Shown: positions 9,185 to 17,032 of the stretch, piece by piece
How positions within the stretch are numbered: the first letter of the stretch is position 1
How the letters are laid out: each line of letters starts with the position of its first letter
Assembly (NCBI GenBank): GCA_934204655.1
Contig: CAKPZJ010000033.1
Span: 1 to 28,151, forward strand
DNA length: 28,151 nt
Source: an uncultured Prevotella sp.
GTDB taxonomy: Bacteria; Bacteroidota; Bacteroidia; Bacteroidales; Bacteroidaceae
Direction of reading: 5' to 3'
Notes under the pieces: generated by a model
Databases searched by the model: none
Seen by the model: the letters and a program-made list of their open reading frames with translations, nothing else
Told to the model about the DNA's origin: nothing
Program-made: the position numbers and the translations under genes

Positions 9185-9258
9185 AGACCGACCTTTACGT
9201 TTCCTATGATGGCTCCCAGCTTGCTAAAAACGACTCCGGGAAACGAAAAGGTCGGTCT
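9185..9258. repeat. Palindromic GACCGAC element, copy 1
   Basis: The arms at 9185-9204 and 9239-9258 match in 19 of 20 positions as an inverted repeat (AGACCGACCTTTACGTTTCC on the left). A 34-base spacer contains CAGCTTGCTAAAAACGACTCC. A T-run follows at 9264-9269. Related copies lie at 9671-9743 and 19369-19441. Confidence 0.85.
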
Positions 9259-9350
9259 CTACATTTTTTGAGATATTCTCCATATTTCCAATAAATCCTG
9301 TGAGTATTCTTGTGCGAGCTATGCGCGCTGTAGGCGCATACAGTATAAAG

Positions 9351-9369
9351 CCTGGGGCAACGCCCCAGG
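9351..9369. repeat. Short GC-rich hairpin
   Basis: CCTGGGGC (9351-9358) pairs perfectly with GCCCCAGG (9362-9369) around a 3-base loop. It lies among TAGGCGC-type repeats and has no adjacent gene. Confidence 0.75.
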
Positions 9370-9399
9370 TGTATAGCCACTAAGCTATTGTCGCGCTAC

Positions 9400-9459
9400 A
9401 GGCGCAAAAGTAGCCGTAGGCGTTATTCCCCTGGCTTACGCTTCGCTACTTTTGCGCCT
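9400..9459. repeat. 15-bp inverted repeat with AGGCGCAAAAGTAGC core
   Basis: AGGCGCAAAAGTAGC (9400-9414) is repeated in inverted form at 9445-9459, with a 30-base spacer. Related GCGCGCTGTAGGCGC text occurs just upstream near 9324-9338. Confidence 0.85.
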
Positions 9460-9589
9460 ACAGCGCGCGCTACTTACACAATGGTTGCGCCTACTCCCAT
9501 GGCCGTCACCTACAAGACCACGGAGCGTACCTGTTTTCGGATAATCGATCTTTGCGTTTCTATCGACTGACCTTTAGTGTGGAAAGGGC

Positions 9590-9623
9590 AAAAAATAAAA
9601 AGGTAAAAAAAGTAAAAAGCGCT
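9590..9623 (+). repeat. Poly-purine tract ending GTAAAAAGCGCT
   Basis: An A-rich run AAAAAGGTAAAAAAAGTAAAAAGCGCT. A near copy occurs in reverse orientation at about 19499-19535, in the other repeat-rich gap. Confidence 0.7.
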
Positions 9624-9670
9624 GCTGAAGATTGCCTTTATCGCGCCAATGACTATCGCGAGAAACGGAA

Positions 9671-9743
9671 AGACCGACCTCCATGTTTCCAATGACGGCT
9701 TCCATCGCGCTAATGACGGCTCCGGAAAGCGTAAATGCCAGTC
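9671..9743. repeat. Palindromic GACCGAC element, copy 2 (degenerate)
   Basis: The left arm AGACCGACCTCCATGTTTCC (9671-9690) is close to copy 1. The right arm (9724-9743) pairs with it only in part. The spacer carries CATCGCGCTAATGACGGCTCC, related to the spacers of the other copies. Confidence 0.65.
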
Positions 9744-9889
9744 GCCGTGGCCTACATGGTGGCTCTCGCGTTAATAATCCCCATAAGTACCCCTATGCTT
9801 GCAGCGCGCGCTGCTTGAGAAAAGCCTTTATCGTGCTAAAGACGGTAAGGGGAGGTGCCCCTTGTAGCAGCGAGGAGGGCAGATGCCAA

Positions 9890-9940
9890 TAAGCCGGGCA
9901 ACCCGCGCAGAGAGAGTGACGCGCACGGTTGTCCGGCTTA
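9890..9940 (-). terminator. Strong hairpin terminating the sigma factor operon
   Basis: TAAGCCGGGCAACC (9890-9903) pairs with GGTTGTCCGGCTTA (9927-9940) in 13 of 14 positions plus one wobble, with an inner GCGC/GCGC stem. It lies 37 bases beyond the stop of the last minus-strand gene. No long T-run follows, so it may serve both directions. Confidence 0.7.
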
Positions 9941-9976
9941 ATAAGTTGACGGCTCCGCCCAGACGGGCAGTGGTGG

Positions 9977-10414
9977 CTATTCGTCCTGACCGTTATCGGC
10001 AGGAGAGGGCTCGCTGTCCTCAGCGGCCTCATCCACAGGGCGGCGACCCGAGAGGCGCCACTCGATGATGAACGAGAGGAGCATACCCACGCCCACGAAC
10101 AGCACTACGATGAGCCAGAACATCAGCCCGCTGTTATAGAATACATCGGCCACCAGGGCACCCACTCCCATGAAGATGGCTAAAAGCGCCGTGCGCAGGG
10201 TGGCAAACCTATTCTGACCCGCTGACTGCTTATCCGGCTTGCGCAGCAGCAGCGCCACCGTCTGAGGGTCCAGCTGACTGTGCAGCAACTCACTGCGCAA
10301 CTTATAGTCATTGCGGTTTTTACTGACATAGGCGTAGATAAGGCCCACAATAAGCACGATAGGGATAGCCAGGCACAACACGATGGCTAATACGTTTTCA
10401 ATAGTTCCTCCCAT
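9977..10414 (-). CDS. Two-segment membrane protein of the sigma operon (resembles DUF6249)
   Basis: A 145-residue protein. The N-terminal membrane helix (about 5-30, rich in I/L/V) is followed by a basic cytosolic stretch (KNRNDYKLRSELL, then a QLDPQTVALLLRKPD segment), a second hydrophobic region of one or two helices (about 72-115), and an acidic Asp/Glu-rich tail. The layout resembles the DUF6249-type proteins often coded after ECF sigma genes in Bacteroidetes; I recall this family but could not check it. It is the last gene of the operon, about 70 bases after the preceding stop. It has its own candidate ECF promoter copy (10456-10489), 42 bases before the ATG. A role in sensing or transmitting an envelope signal is only inferred. 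Confidence 0.75.
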   Translation of the reverse strand: MGGTIENVLAIVLCLAIPIVLIVGLIYAYVSKNRNDYKLRSELLHSQLDPQTVALLLRKPDKQSAGQNRFATLRTALLAIFMGVGALVADVFYNSGLMFWLIVVLFVGVGMLLSFIIEWRLSGRRPVDEAAEDSEPSPADNGQDE

Positions 10415-10455
10415 AATTCTGTCTGTTATTTTAATGATTAATATTGTTGTTCACC

Positions 10456-10489
10456 TTAAAGACCACCAAGATGGCCGATTATTACACCC
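10456..10489 (-). promoter_or_regulatory. Candidate ECF-sigma promoter, copy B
   Basis: On the minus strand GGGTGTAATAATCG (10489 to 10476) is followed after 13 bases by TCTTTAA (10462 to 10456). This reads TGTAAT-N17-GTCTTTAA, the same as copy A before the sigma gene. It sits at the 3' end of the middle gene and before the last gene. Confidence 0.6.
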
Positions 10490-10796
10490 TATGCAGCGAA
10501 AAATTTCCCACACATACCACCCAGGCCACTAACATGGCCACGACCGAGAGGGTCAGCGAGGCCACCACTACCTGGTTGCCATGCTGCGCCACGCTGTACA
10601 CAGCCCAGCCAAACACCAGGGCCAGCAGGGGCATGACGAAAGAGAAGGCCACCACACGGGCCCACATACGTATGCGCTGGCGGCGTGCCTGCCGGCTCAC
10701 CTGCTCCATTACTTGCCGCTGTATGCCGTCGAGCAGTTCGCGGCGCTCTACCGACTCCCGCAGGAGGCGGTCCAGTTGCTCATCATTCATTTTCAT
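10482..10796 (-). CDS. Small membrane protein, possible anti-sigma-like partner
   Basis: I choose the ATG at 10796 (MKMNDEQLDRLL), giving 104 residues; a second ATG lies at 10790. The N-terminal half is charged and helical (ESVERRELLDGIQRQVMEQV, then a basic RRQRIRMWARV). Two membrane helices follow (about 45-70 and 75-97). The gene overlaps the end of the sigma gene by 14 bases, so translation is probably coupled. Position directly after an ECF sigma gene and a cytosolic domain followed by membrane helices fit an anti-sigma or sigma-binding role. No zinc-binding HxxxCxxC motif is present, so it is not a classic ZAS anti-sigma factor. I do not recognise the family with confidence. Confidence 0.75.
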   Translation of the reverse strand: MKMNDEQLDRLLRESVERRELLDGIQRQVMEQVSRQARRQRIRMWARVVAFSFVMPLLALVFGWAVYSVAQHGNQVVVASLTLSVVAMLVAWVVCVGNFSLHRV

Positions 10797-11307
10797 AGGC
10801 TGATAATTGTTTTTTAAGACGCTGGCGTATGCGGTGCAGCCGCACCAGCACATTAGAAGCCGTGAGATGCAACGCCCGGGCTATGTCGGCCGTGGTCTGC
10901 CGGCGGTAGTAGTGCAGCCGCACGATGCTCCTGTCGGGCTCGGGCAGGTTGTCTATGGCCTGTTCGAGCTGCTGCAGCTGCTGTTCGTGCTCAAGACGAT
11001 ACTCATCGGGCTCCAGAGAGCTTTCTATACGGTCTATGCGCCGTCGCCGGGCCTCGTCCAGGGCGTTGAGCGACAGCCGCACGGCCATCGTGGCCAGCCA
11101 GGGCCCTATCGAGGCGCTGCCCTGCCATCCAGCCAGATGCGTATAAGCCCGCACAAAGGTCTGCTGCGTTATCTCGGCTGCCAAGTCCTGACAGCGCACC
11201 ACCCCCATGCTCTTGGCGAGCACCATGGCCGAGTAGCGGCTCACGAGCTCGGCGTAGCAGCGGGTGTGTCCGGCGAGGACGCTGTCTACCAGTTGTCGGT
11301 CTGTCAT
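10783..11307 (-). CDS. ECF-type RNA polymerase sigma factor
   Basis: ECF sigma factors direct RNA polymerase to small regulons, usually under control of a membrane partner. The ATG at 11307 gives 174 residues (MTDRQLVDSVLAGH); a GTG at 11319 would add four. Sigma region 2 spans about 18-86, with YAELVSRYSAMV and the -10-recognition helix ITQQTFVRAYTHLAGW. Region 4 spans about 112-167, with LPEPDRSIVRLHYYRRQTTADIA and the -35-recognition helix ALHLTASNVLVRLHRIRQRL. Regions 1 and 3 are absent, as expected. It heads a three-gene minus-strand operon with two small membrane proteins. A promoter-like site identical in core to one inside the operon lies just upstream, which suggests autoregulation. 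Confidence 0.92.
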   Translation of the reverse strand: MTDRQLVDSVLAGHTRCYAELVSRYSAMVLAKSMGVVRCQDLAAEITQQTFVRAYTHLAGWQGSASIGPWLATMAVRLSLNALDEARRRRIDRIESSLEPDEYRLEHEQQLQQLEQAIDNLPEPDRSIVRLHYYRRQTTADIARALHLTASNVLVRLHRIRQRLKKQLSAYENE

Positions 11308-11337
11308 CTGTCTGTTCACGCTTATCTGTTTTTACTA

Positions 11338-11370
11338 TTAAGACAGGGACGGCAGACGATTATTACACCC
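11338..11370 (-). promoter_or_regulatory. Candidate ECF-sigma promoter, copy A (before the sigma gene)
   Basis: On the minus strand GGGTGTAATAATCG (11370 to 11357) is followed after 13 bases by TCTTAA (11343 to 11338), i.e. TGTAAT-N17-GTCTTAA. It ends 30 bases before the sigma ATG. The 14-base left block is identical to copy B. Confidence 0.65.
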
Positions 11371-11428
11371 ACTGCCCCTATTTTTTTCACTTTCTGTACG
11401 GCAATCCCTGCCACCGCCCTAACGACAA

Positions 11429-11470
11429 GTGCCGACAGCACCGTCTCCATGAGAGACAGGCTGCCGGCAC
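11429..11470 (-). terminator. Hairpin after asd
   Basis: GTGCCGACAGC (11429-11439) pairs with GCTGCCGGCAC (11460-11470) in 10 of 11 positions, and an inner GTCTC/GAGAC stem extends it. It lies 36 bases past the asd stop. No T-run follows on either strand, so the call is moderate. Confidence 0.6.
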
Positions 11471-11506
11471 CGTGTACCTATATTATATAATATGTATAGC
11501 TTGGCG

Positions 11507-12523
11507 TCAGGCCTTGACGTTGCCCACCTTGACGAGATACTCAGCTATCTGCACGGCATTGAGGGCAGCGCCCTTGCGTATCTGGTCGCCAGTGAGCCAG
11601 AGGGTGATACCGTTGTCGTCGGCCAAATCGCGACGCACGCGGCCCACGAACACATCGTCCTTGCCTGCGCTCTCAAGCGGCATGGGGTAAACGTAGTTCT
11701 GAGGATCGTCCTCCAGGGTGCAGCCAGGGGCTGCGGCGATGGCCTGGCGCACCTCGTCTACGCTGAGGGGACGCTCGGTCTCTATCCACACCGACTCAGA
11801 GTGCGACCGGAGCGACGACACACGCACGCAGGTGGCGCTGGTACGGATGTCGCTGTGCATTATCTTGCGCGTCTCGTTGTACATCTTCATCTCCTCCTTG
11901 GTATAGTCGGTGTCGGTCATCACATCTATCTGCGGAATGACGTTGTAGGCCAACTGGTGGGGGAACTTCTTGATGGTAGTGACCTTTCCCTCGGTCACCA
12001 TCTCGCGGTACTGCTGCTCCAACTCGGCCATGGCGGCCGCACCGGCCCCACTGGCACTCTGATAGGACGACACGTGTACTCGGCGGATGTGACTGAGCTG
12101 CTCGATGGGCTGCAGCACTACGACCATCATAATGGTGGTACAGTTGGGGTTGGCTATGATACCGCGGGGGCGCTCCAGGGCATCGGCCGCGTTGACCTCG
12201 GGCACCACCAAGGGCACATCAGGATCCATACGGAAAGCACTCGAGTTGTCTATCATCACGGTCCCGTACTTGGTGATGGTATCGGCAAACTCCTGCGAGG
12301 TGCCACCGCCAGCCGAAACGAAAGCGATATCTACGCCGCGGAAGTCATCGTTATGCTGCAGGAGCTTTACCTCGTACTCCTTGCCCTTGAATGTGTACTT
12401 GGAACCGGCACTGCGCTTAGAGCCGAAGAGCACCAGGTCGTCAATGGGGAACTCGCGCTCGGCAAGGATACGCAGAAACTCCTGTCCTACGGCACCGCTG
12501 GCACCTACTATTGCTACTTTCAT
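11507..12523 (-). CDS. asd: Aspartate-semialdehyde dehydrogenase
   Basis: It reduces aspartyl phosphate to aspartate semialdehyde with NADPH, the branch point for lysine/diaminopimelate, threonine and methionine synthesis. The ATG at 12523 gives 338 residues with the N-terminal Rossmann motif [13 protein letters not shown]. The catalytic cysteine is C128 in [18 protein letters not shown] and the [10 protein letters not shown] block with the conserved histidine follow. Starting further upstream would add residues ahead of the nucleotide-binding strand that the family lacks. It is monocistronic here and divergent from the antiporter-like gene, with a good -7 box and a double dyad upstream. Confidence 0.95.
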   Translation of the reverse strand: MKVAIVGASGAVGQEFLRILAEREFPIDDLVLFGSKRSAGSKYTFKGKEYEVKLLQHNDDFRGVDIAFVSAGGGTSQEFADTITKYGTVMIDNSSAFRMDPDVPLVVPEVNAADALERPRGIIANPNCTTIMMVVVLQPIEQLSHIRRVHVSSYQSASGAGAAAMAELEQQYREMVTEGKVTTIKKFPHQLAYNVIPQIDVMTDTDYTKEEMKMYNETRKIMHSDIRTSATCVRVSSLRSHSESVWIETERPLSVDEVRQAIAAAPGCTLEDDPQNYVYPMPLESAGKDDVFVGRVRRDLADDNGITLWLTGDQIRKGAALNAVQIAEYLVKVGNVKA

Positions 12524-12562
12524 CTTTGTTACTATCTTTATGATTAAACTGTTATCTGCGTG

Positions 12563-12570
12563 CAAAATTA
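12563..12570 (-). promoter_or_regulatory. Bacteroidetes -7 box of asd
   Basis: The minus strand reads TAATTTTG, a full match to TAnnTTTG, 39 bases before the asd ATG. Confidence 0.6.
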
Positions 12571-12581
12571 CTACATTTAGG

Positions 12582-12616
12582 GCGATTATCGCTTAATTTT
12601 TAGCGATTTTATCGCT
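12582..12616. promoter_or_regulatory. Double dyad GCGAT/ATCGC, candidate operator
   Basis: GCGATTATCGC (12582-12592) and AGCGATTTTATCGCT (12602-12616) are two adjacent dyads built from the same GCGAT half-site. Their centres are 22 bases apart, about two helical turns. They lie between the -7 boxes of the divergent asd and antiporter-like genes, so one bound protein could affect both. Confidence 0.5.
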
Positions 12617-12635
12617 TTATGTGACATTTTTTTCA

Positions 12636-12643
12636 GACCTTTG
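12636..12643 (+). promoter_or_regulatory. -7-like box of the antiporter-ATPase-CvfB operon
   Basis: GACCTTTG, one base off TAnnTTTG, lies 27 bases before the ATG. Confidence 0.4.
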
Positions 12644-12670
12644 CATATAAATTACAAGCAACCATAAGAT

Positions 12671-14803
12671 ATGCCCGACTTGTCACGATATTTCCCGATT
12701 ACTGACCCTACGATTATATTCTTTGTCGTACTGCTCATCATCCTGTTTGCGCCAATTATCATGGGCAAGTTGCGTATTCCCCACATCATCGGCATGGTGC
12801 TGGCGGGCATGGCCGTAGGCACCCATGGGCTCAACATCCTGTCGCGCGATGCCTCGTTCGAGTTGTTTGGCAAGGTGGGCATGTACTACATCATGTTTCT
12901 GGCCGCCCTGGAAATGGATATGGAGGGCGTAAAGCGCACGGGCAAGCAGATGAGCTTCTACGGAGCGCTCACGTTTCTCTTGCCGGCCATGCTCACATCA
13001 TGGGCCACCTACACGCTGCTCGGCTATCCCGCATCTACCAGCTTGCTGTTAGGCTGTCTCATGGCCTCTAACACCTTAGTGGCCTACCCCATTGTGGGAC
13101 GTTACGGCCTACAGCGCAAGCCCAGCGTGGCGCTCAGCGTGGGTTCCTCGATGATATCGCTCTTCCTGGCCCTGATGATGTTAGCCGCCATGGTGGGCAT
13201 CAACCAGGGAGACAGCGGTGTGGGGTTCTGGACTGTCTTCGCCGCTAAGACCGTGGGGCTCTGCGTGTTCCTCGGCCTGGCCATACCCAGGCTCACGCGG
13301 TGGTTTCTACGCCGCTACAGCGATGCAGTCATGCAGTTTATCTTCGTGCTGTCCATGCTGTTTATGAGCGCAGTTCTCTCGGGCCTGGCTGGACTGGAGG
13401 GCATCACGGGGGCCTTTATCGCCGGACTCATCATGAACCGCTATATACCGCGCCTGTCGCCCCTGATGAACCGCATCGAGTTTATCGGCAATGCGCTCTT
13501 CATCCCCTACTTCCTCATCGGCGTGGGCATGCTCATCAATGTGCGTCTACTCTTCACCGGAAGCCAGATTATCTGGGTGGCAGCGGTCATCACGCTTTTC
13601 GGCACCTTGGGCAAGGCGCTCGCAGCTTACGCCTCGTCGTTCTTCCTGCGCTTGCCATGGTCATCGGGTACCATGATGTTTGGCCTCACCTCGGCCCATG
13701 CGGCCGGAGCCATCGCCATGGTGATGATAGGGCTCCGCATGACGACCGCCGACGGACAGCCCATGATAGACGACACCCTGCTCAACGGTGTAGTACTCAT
13801 GATACTCTTCTCGTGCATCATCAGCACCATAGTGACCGACAGGGCGGCTCAGCAGATAGTGTTTCGCGACAAGGAGTATGCACCGCGCGACCACAAGAAA
13901 GCCGAGGAGAAGGTGCTGGTACCCGTCAAATACCCCGAGTATGCCGACCGGCTGATGTCGTTGGCCTTCCTGATGCGCAACGAAAAGACCACAGCTCCCA
14001 TCGTGGGCCTCAACGTGGTATATGACGACGCTAACGCCGTACAGAACCAAGAGGAGGGACGCAAGCTGCTCGACCACCTCACCCGGCATGCTGCCTCGGT
14101 CGACGTGAAGATGCAGACCCAGGTGCGCATAGCTGCCAACATAGCCAATGGCATCAAGCATGCCTTCAAGGAGTTCCAGGCTTCTGAGATACTTATCGGC
14201 ATGCACATGCACCCCAACAACTCGAACAAGTTCTGGGGCGATTTCCACCAGAGTCTGTTCAACGGGCTCAACTGCCAGATTATCATGGCGCGCCTGCAGC
14301 AGCCGCTGAGCACCCTGCGGTGCATCCACGTGGCGGTACCGTCACGGGCACAGTACGAGCCGGGGTTCTACCGGTGGCTGGAGCGACTGGCGTGCATGGC
14401 CGGCAACCTGGAGTGCCGCATAGTGTTCCACGCCCGCGAGGATACCATGGAGATGATAACCGAGTTCATACACAACTGCCATCCCAGGGTACGCGCCGAG
14501 TATCAGGTGATGAGCCACTGGAACGAGGTGCCACGCCTGGCGGCCTCCATTGCCGACGACCACATGCTCGTGGTAGTCACGGCCCGCAAGGGAACCGTGT
14601 CGTACAAGTCGGCACAGGAGCAGCTGCCTTACGAGATAATGCAGCACTTCAATGGCAAGAACCTTATGATAATTTTCCCTGACCAGTACGGCGGCACTAT
14701 GGACGAGATGACCTTTGCCCAGCCTCAGCACACCGAGGAACGTAGTGCCTACGAGCTGATACGCGAATGGTTTAACAAGAATCTGCATCATATACAACAA
14801 TGA
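12671..14803 (+). CDS. CPA2-type sodium/proton antiporter-like membrane protein
   Basis: The 710-residue protein has a Na_H_Exchanger-type domain of about 12 membrane helices (residues about 12-395): [64 protein letters not shown] cytosolic C-terminal half (about 420-700) resembles a universal-stress-like regulatory domain. Family members exchange protons for sodium or potassium. In homologues I recall, the fifth-helix region reads TAITDTLALL with an essential aspartate; here the matching stretch is [10 protein letters not shown], with L164 in that place. Transport activity is therefore doubtful or differently built. The stop overlaps the start of the ATPase gene (ATGA), so translation is coupled. 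Confidence 0.85.
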   Translation: MPDLSRYFPITDPTIIFFVVLLIILFAPIIMGKLRIPHIIGMVLAGMAVGTHGLNILSRDASFELFGKVGMYYIMFLAALEMDMEGVKRTGKQMSFYGALTFLLPAMLTSWATYTLLGYPASTSLLLGCLMASNTLVAYPIVGRYGLQRKPSVALSVGSSMISLFLALMMLAAMVGINQGDSGVGFWTVFAAKTVGLCVFLGLAIPRLTRWFLRRYSDAVMQFIFVLSMLFMSAVLSGLAGLEGITGAFIAGLIMNRYIPRLSPLMNRIEFIGNALFIPYFLIGVGMLINVRLLFTGSQIIWVAAVITLFGTLGKALAAYASSFFLRLPWSSGTMMFGLTSAHAAGAIAMVMIGLRMTTADGQPMIDDTLLNGVVLMILFSCIISTIVTDRAAQQIVFRDKEYAPRDHKKAEEKVLVPVKYPEYADRLMSLAFLMRNEKTTAPIVGLNVVYDDANAVQNQEEGRKLLDHLTRHAASVDVKMQTQVRIAANIANGIKHAFKEFQASEILIGMHMHPNNSNKFWGDFHQSLFNGLNCQIIMARLQQPLSTLRCIHVAVPSRAQYEPGFYRWLERLACMAGNLECRIVFHAREDTMEMITEFIHNCHPRVRAEYQVMSHWNEVPRLAASIADDHMLVVVTARKGTVSYKSAQEQLPYEIMQHFNGKNLMIIFPDQYGGTMDEMTFAQPQHTEERSAYELIREWFNKNLHHIQQ

Positions 14804-15498
14804 TAGACATACAAGGCATCACCAAGAGTTTTGGCCCGCTGCAGGTACTCAAGGGCATAGACCTGCACATAGACAAGGGTGAGATACTGAGCATCGTGGG
14901 CCCCAGCGGAGCAGGCAAGACCACCCTGCTGCAGATAATAGGCACGCTGGACCGTCCTGACACGGGTACGGTGACCATCGACGGGATAGACGTGAGCCGC
15001 CTGTCGGCCAACAAACTGAGCGACTTCCGCAACCGCCACATCGGTTTCGTGTTCCAGTTTCACCAACTGCTGCCCGAGTTTACCGCCCTGGAGAACATTA
15101 TGATACCAGCCTTCATCGCCGGCATGGGCCGGCGCGAGGCGCGGGAGCGCGCCATGGAACTGCTGCGCTTCATGGGCCTGGAGGAGCGGGCCTCGCACAA
15201 GCCCAATGAACTCTCGGGGGGCGAAAAGCAGCGCATAGCCGTAGCCCGGGCGCTGGTCAACCAGCCCGACGTCATCCTGGCCGACGAGCCCAGCGGCTCG
15301 CTCGACAGCCGCAACAAGCAGGAGCTACACCAGCTGTTCTTCGAGCTGCGCGAAAAGATGGGCCAGACCTTTGTCATCGTAACCCACGATGAGGGACTGG
15401 CCTCCATTACCGACCGCACCATACACCTGAAGGATGGCATGATTATCAACACTGAAAACAAGACTGACAATGGAGAAAATACAACTGGGAGCCTTTAA
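14800..15498 (+). CDS. LolD/MacB-type ABC transporter ATP-binding protein
   Basis: The 232-residue ATPase has all catalytic parts: Walker A GPSGAGKT (34-41), Q-loop Q86, signature LSGGE (138-142), Walker B VILADE (158-163) and H-loop H196. The [21 protein letters not shown] stretch and the short length place it with LolD/MacB-type ATPases, which drive lipoprotein release or membrane extrusion from outside the bilayer. No permease gene is adjacent, so the partner must be coded elsewhere. It starts inside the stop of the antiporter-like gene by a 4-base overlap and overlaps the next gene by 29 bases, so the three are a tightly coupled unit. Confidence 0.9.
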   Translation: MIDIQGITKSFGPLQVLKGIDLHIDKGEILSIVGPSGAGKTTLLQIIGTLDRPDTGTVTIDGIDVSRLSANKLSDFRNRHIGFVFQFHQLLPEFTALENIMIPAFIAGMGRREARERAMELLRFMGLEERASHKPNELSGGEKQRIAVARALVNQPDVILADEPSGSLDSRNKQELHQLFFELREKMGQTFVIVTHDEGLASITDRTIHLKDGMIINTENKTDNGENTTGSL

Positions 15499-16315
15499 CC
15501 GGCTCACCATCGCTAAGGAGGTAGACTTCGGATTGTACCTCGACGGAGGCGATGAGGGCGAGATACTGCTGCCCCGCCGCTATGTGCCCGCCACCTATAA
15601 GATAGGCGATGAGATAGATGTGTTCCTATACCTGGACCAGGACGAGCGGCTGGTGGCCACCACCGAGCAGCCGTTAGCTCAGGTGGGCGACTTTGCCTAC
15701 CTGGAGTGCTCGTGGGTCAACGAGTATGGTGCCTTTCTTAACTGGGGACTGATGAAGGACCTCTTTTGCCCCTTCCGCGAACAGAAGAAGCGCATGGAGA
15801 TAGGCTCGTCGTACATAGTGTACGTTACCATCGACGAGGAGAGCTACCGCATGATGGCCTCGGCCAAGGTGGAACACTTCCTGAGCAAGGACAAGCCGCC
15901 CTACAAGGCTGGCGACGAGGTGCAGATACTCGTCTGGCAGAAGACGAACCTGGGTTTCAAGGCCATCATAGACAATGCGTACGCCGGACTTATCTACCGC
16001 GACCAGATATTCAAGTATGTACACACTGGCGACCGCATGAAAGCCTACGTGGCCAACGTACGGCCCGACGGGAAGATAGACCTGACACTGCAGCATACCG
16101 GCCGCCAACAGACACTTGAATTCTCGGAGACACTGCTTACCTACCTGCATGAGCATGGGGGCACCTGCGACTTAGGAGACAAGAGCGATGCCGAGGAGAT
16201 CAAGGCGCGCTTCGAGGTGAGCAAGAAGGTGTACAAGAAGGCCATCGGCGACCTGTACCGCCGCCGCCTCATTACCATCAGTGACGGTGGCATACACTTG
16301 GTGGAGGAAGAATAG
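15470..16315 (+). CDS. CvfB-like S1-domain RNA-binding protein
   Basis: 281 residues that look like the CvfB/YitL family: tandem S1-like beta-barrel domains (about 1-65, 66-140 and 140-213) and a C-terminal winged helix (about 220-281). Recognisable pieces are [10 protein letters not shown] near the start, [34 protein letters not shown], and [12 protein letters not shown], the typical end of an S1 domain. Family members bind RNA and affect virulence or translation in Gram-positive bacteria; the role in Bacteroidetes is not established. The ATG at 15470 gives the usual N-terminus although it overlaps the ATPase gene by 29 bases in another frame. Confidence 0.85.
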   Translation: MEKIQLGAFNRLTIAKEVDFGLYLDGGDEGEILLPRRYVPATYKIGDEIDVFLYLDQDERLVATTEQPLAQVGDFAYLECSWVNEYGAFLNWGLMKDLFCPFREQKKRMEIGSSYIVYVTIDEESYRMMASAKVEHFLSKDKPPYKAGDEVQILVWQKTNLGFKAIIDNAYAGLIYRDQIFKYVHTGDRMKAYVANVRPDGKIDLTLQHTGRQQTLEFSETLLTYLHEHGGTCDLGDKSDAEEIKARFEVSKKVYKKAIGDLYRRRLITISDGGIHLVEEE

Positions 16316-16433
16316 GCAAAATATGAGAACAATATAAGGAAACAAAAAGCGTAGCGGCATACGCCGCAGAGGACGAAGATACTGACTATCAGAACAAAAA
16401 TAACTGCCATGGCCGAAATAATCGGTCAAAAAC

Positions 16434-16464
16434 TTGGCAGATAGCGCAAAAAGCAGTACCTTTG
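16434..16464 (+). promoter_or_regulatory. rpsO promoter
   Basis: TTGG (16434-16437), a 19-base spacer and TACCTTTG (16457-16464) match the Bacteroidetes pattern. The leader from there to the ATG is about 110 bases and contains a small TCGGA-GAA-TCCGA hairpin (16476-16488). That could belong to an S15-binding leader, but I cannot match it to a known type. Confidence 0.65.
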
Positions 16465-16574
16465 CACTCGCAATTTCGGAGAATCCGATGCATTTGATGG
16501 TGTTACTGGTTGTGATTAAGGCCAGCCGGCACCCGAAAGATGTAATCTGCAACAACACATTAATCATTAAAATC

Positions 16575-16844
16575 ATGTATTTAGACAAGACTAAGAAAGA
16601 GGAGATTTTCACACAGTACGGCAAGTCAGTTAAGGACACAGGCTCTGCAGAGAGCCAGATAGCCCTGTTCACCTATCGTATCGCACACCTCACTGAGCAC
16701 GTAAAGCAGAACCACAAGGACTTTGTTACCACTCGCTCGCTGACCCAGCTGGTAGGTAAGCGTCGCGCCCTGCTCGACTACCTGTACCGTATCGACGTTA
16801 ACCGTTACCGCGCCATCATCAAGGCTCTTGGCCTGCGTAAGTAA
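16575..16844 (+). CDS. rpsO: Ribosomal protein S15
   Basis: S15 is a primary binding protein of the 30S subunit, placed on helices 20-22 of 16S rRNA. The ATG at 16575 gives 89 residues, the standard length (MYLDKTKKEEIF to ALGLRK). The frame is open further upstream but those residues are not part of the family. The family signature is visible: TGSAESQIALFTYRI, LTEHVKQNHKDF, and the RNA-contacting LVGKRRALLDYLYRIDVNRY. It is monocistronic, with its own promoter and a strong terminator. Confidence 0.97.
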   Translation: MYLDKTKKEEIFTQYGKSVKDTGSAESQIALFTYRIAHLTEHVKQNHKDFVTTRSLTQLVGKRRALLDYLYRIDVNRYRAIIKALGLRK

Positions 16845-16877
16845 TAGCCCAGCAGCGGTTAATCAAACCCATATAAG

Positions 16878-16910
16878 GATGCTTGCCCATCAGGGTAGGC
16901 ATCTTTTTTT
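16878..16910 (+). terminator. Rho-independent terminator of rpsO
   Basis: GATGCTTGCCC (16878-16888) pairs with GGGTAGGCATC (16893-16903) in 11 pairs including two wobbles around an ATCA loop, followed by seven T (16904-16910). Confidence 0.92.
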
Positions 16911-16949
16911 GTTTATAGATAGTGGATAAATAAAAAAGCACGCCTTTTC

Positions 16950-16978
16950 TTGTTTGTTTGGATGTTTTTTTACCTTTG
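16950..16978 (+). promoter_or_regulatory. Promoter of the 57-residue membrane protein
   Basis: TTG (16950-16952), an 18-base spacer and TACCTTTG (16971-16978) fit the Bacteroidetes pattern, 54 bases before the ATG at 17033. Confidence 0.55.
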
Positions 16979-17032
16979 GAGCGACAACATCGTATATACT
17001 GATAACCCGCACATCACCAAAAGTACTCTATT

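Larger units (their letters stand above)
9009..9976. other. 968-base gene-free stretch, rich in repeats
   Basis: I see no credible gene here: the open frames are short and lack family signatures. The stretch holds the susCD terminator, two copies of a palindromic GACCGAC element, two further hairpins with a TAGGCGC-type core, a poly-purine tract, and the terminator of the sigma operon at its right end. Short motifs such as CTTTATCGCGCCAATGAC and CTTTATCGTGCTAAAGAC recur through 9635-9850, which suggests repeated copies of the same degenerate unit. Confidence 0.8.

Noticed and set aside
9185..9743. CRISPR array in the repeat-rich gap
   Set aside because: The repeats are palindromic, degenerate and irregularly spaced, with no constant repeat-spacer pattern and no cas genes.
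11492..12547. 351-residue plus-strand frame opposite asd
   Set aside because: asd has its full set of catalytic motifs on the minus strand; the opposite frame is a shadow.
16354..16367. GCGGC-ATAC-GCCGC hairpin after the CvfB-like gene as terminator
   Set aside because: Only 5 bp with no T-run; too weak to list as a feature.
16434..16574. Upstream extension of rpsO by 47 residues
   Set aside because: The extension covers the promoter and leader, and S15 is 89 residues in nearly all bacteria.
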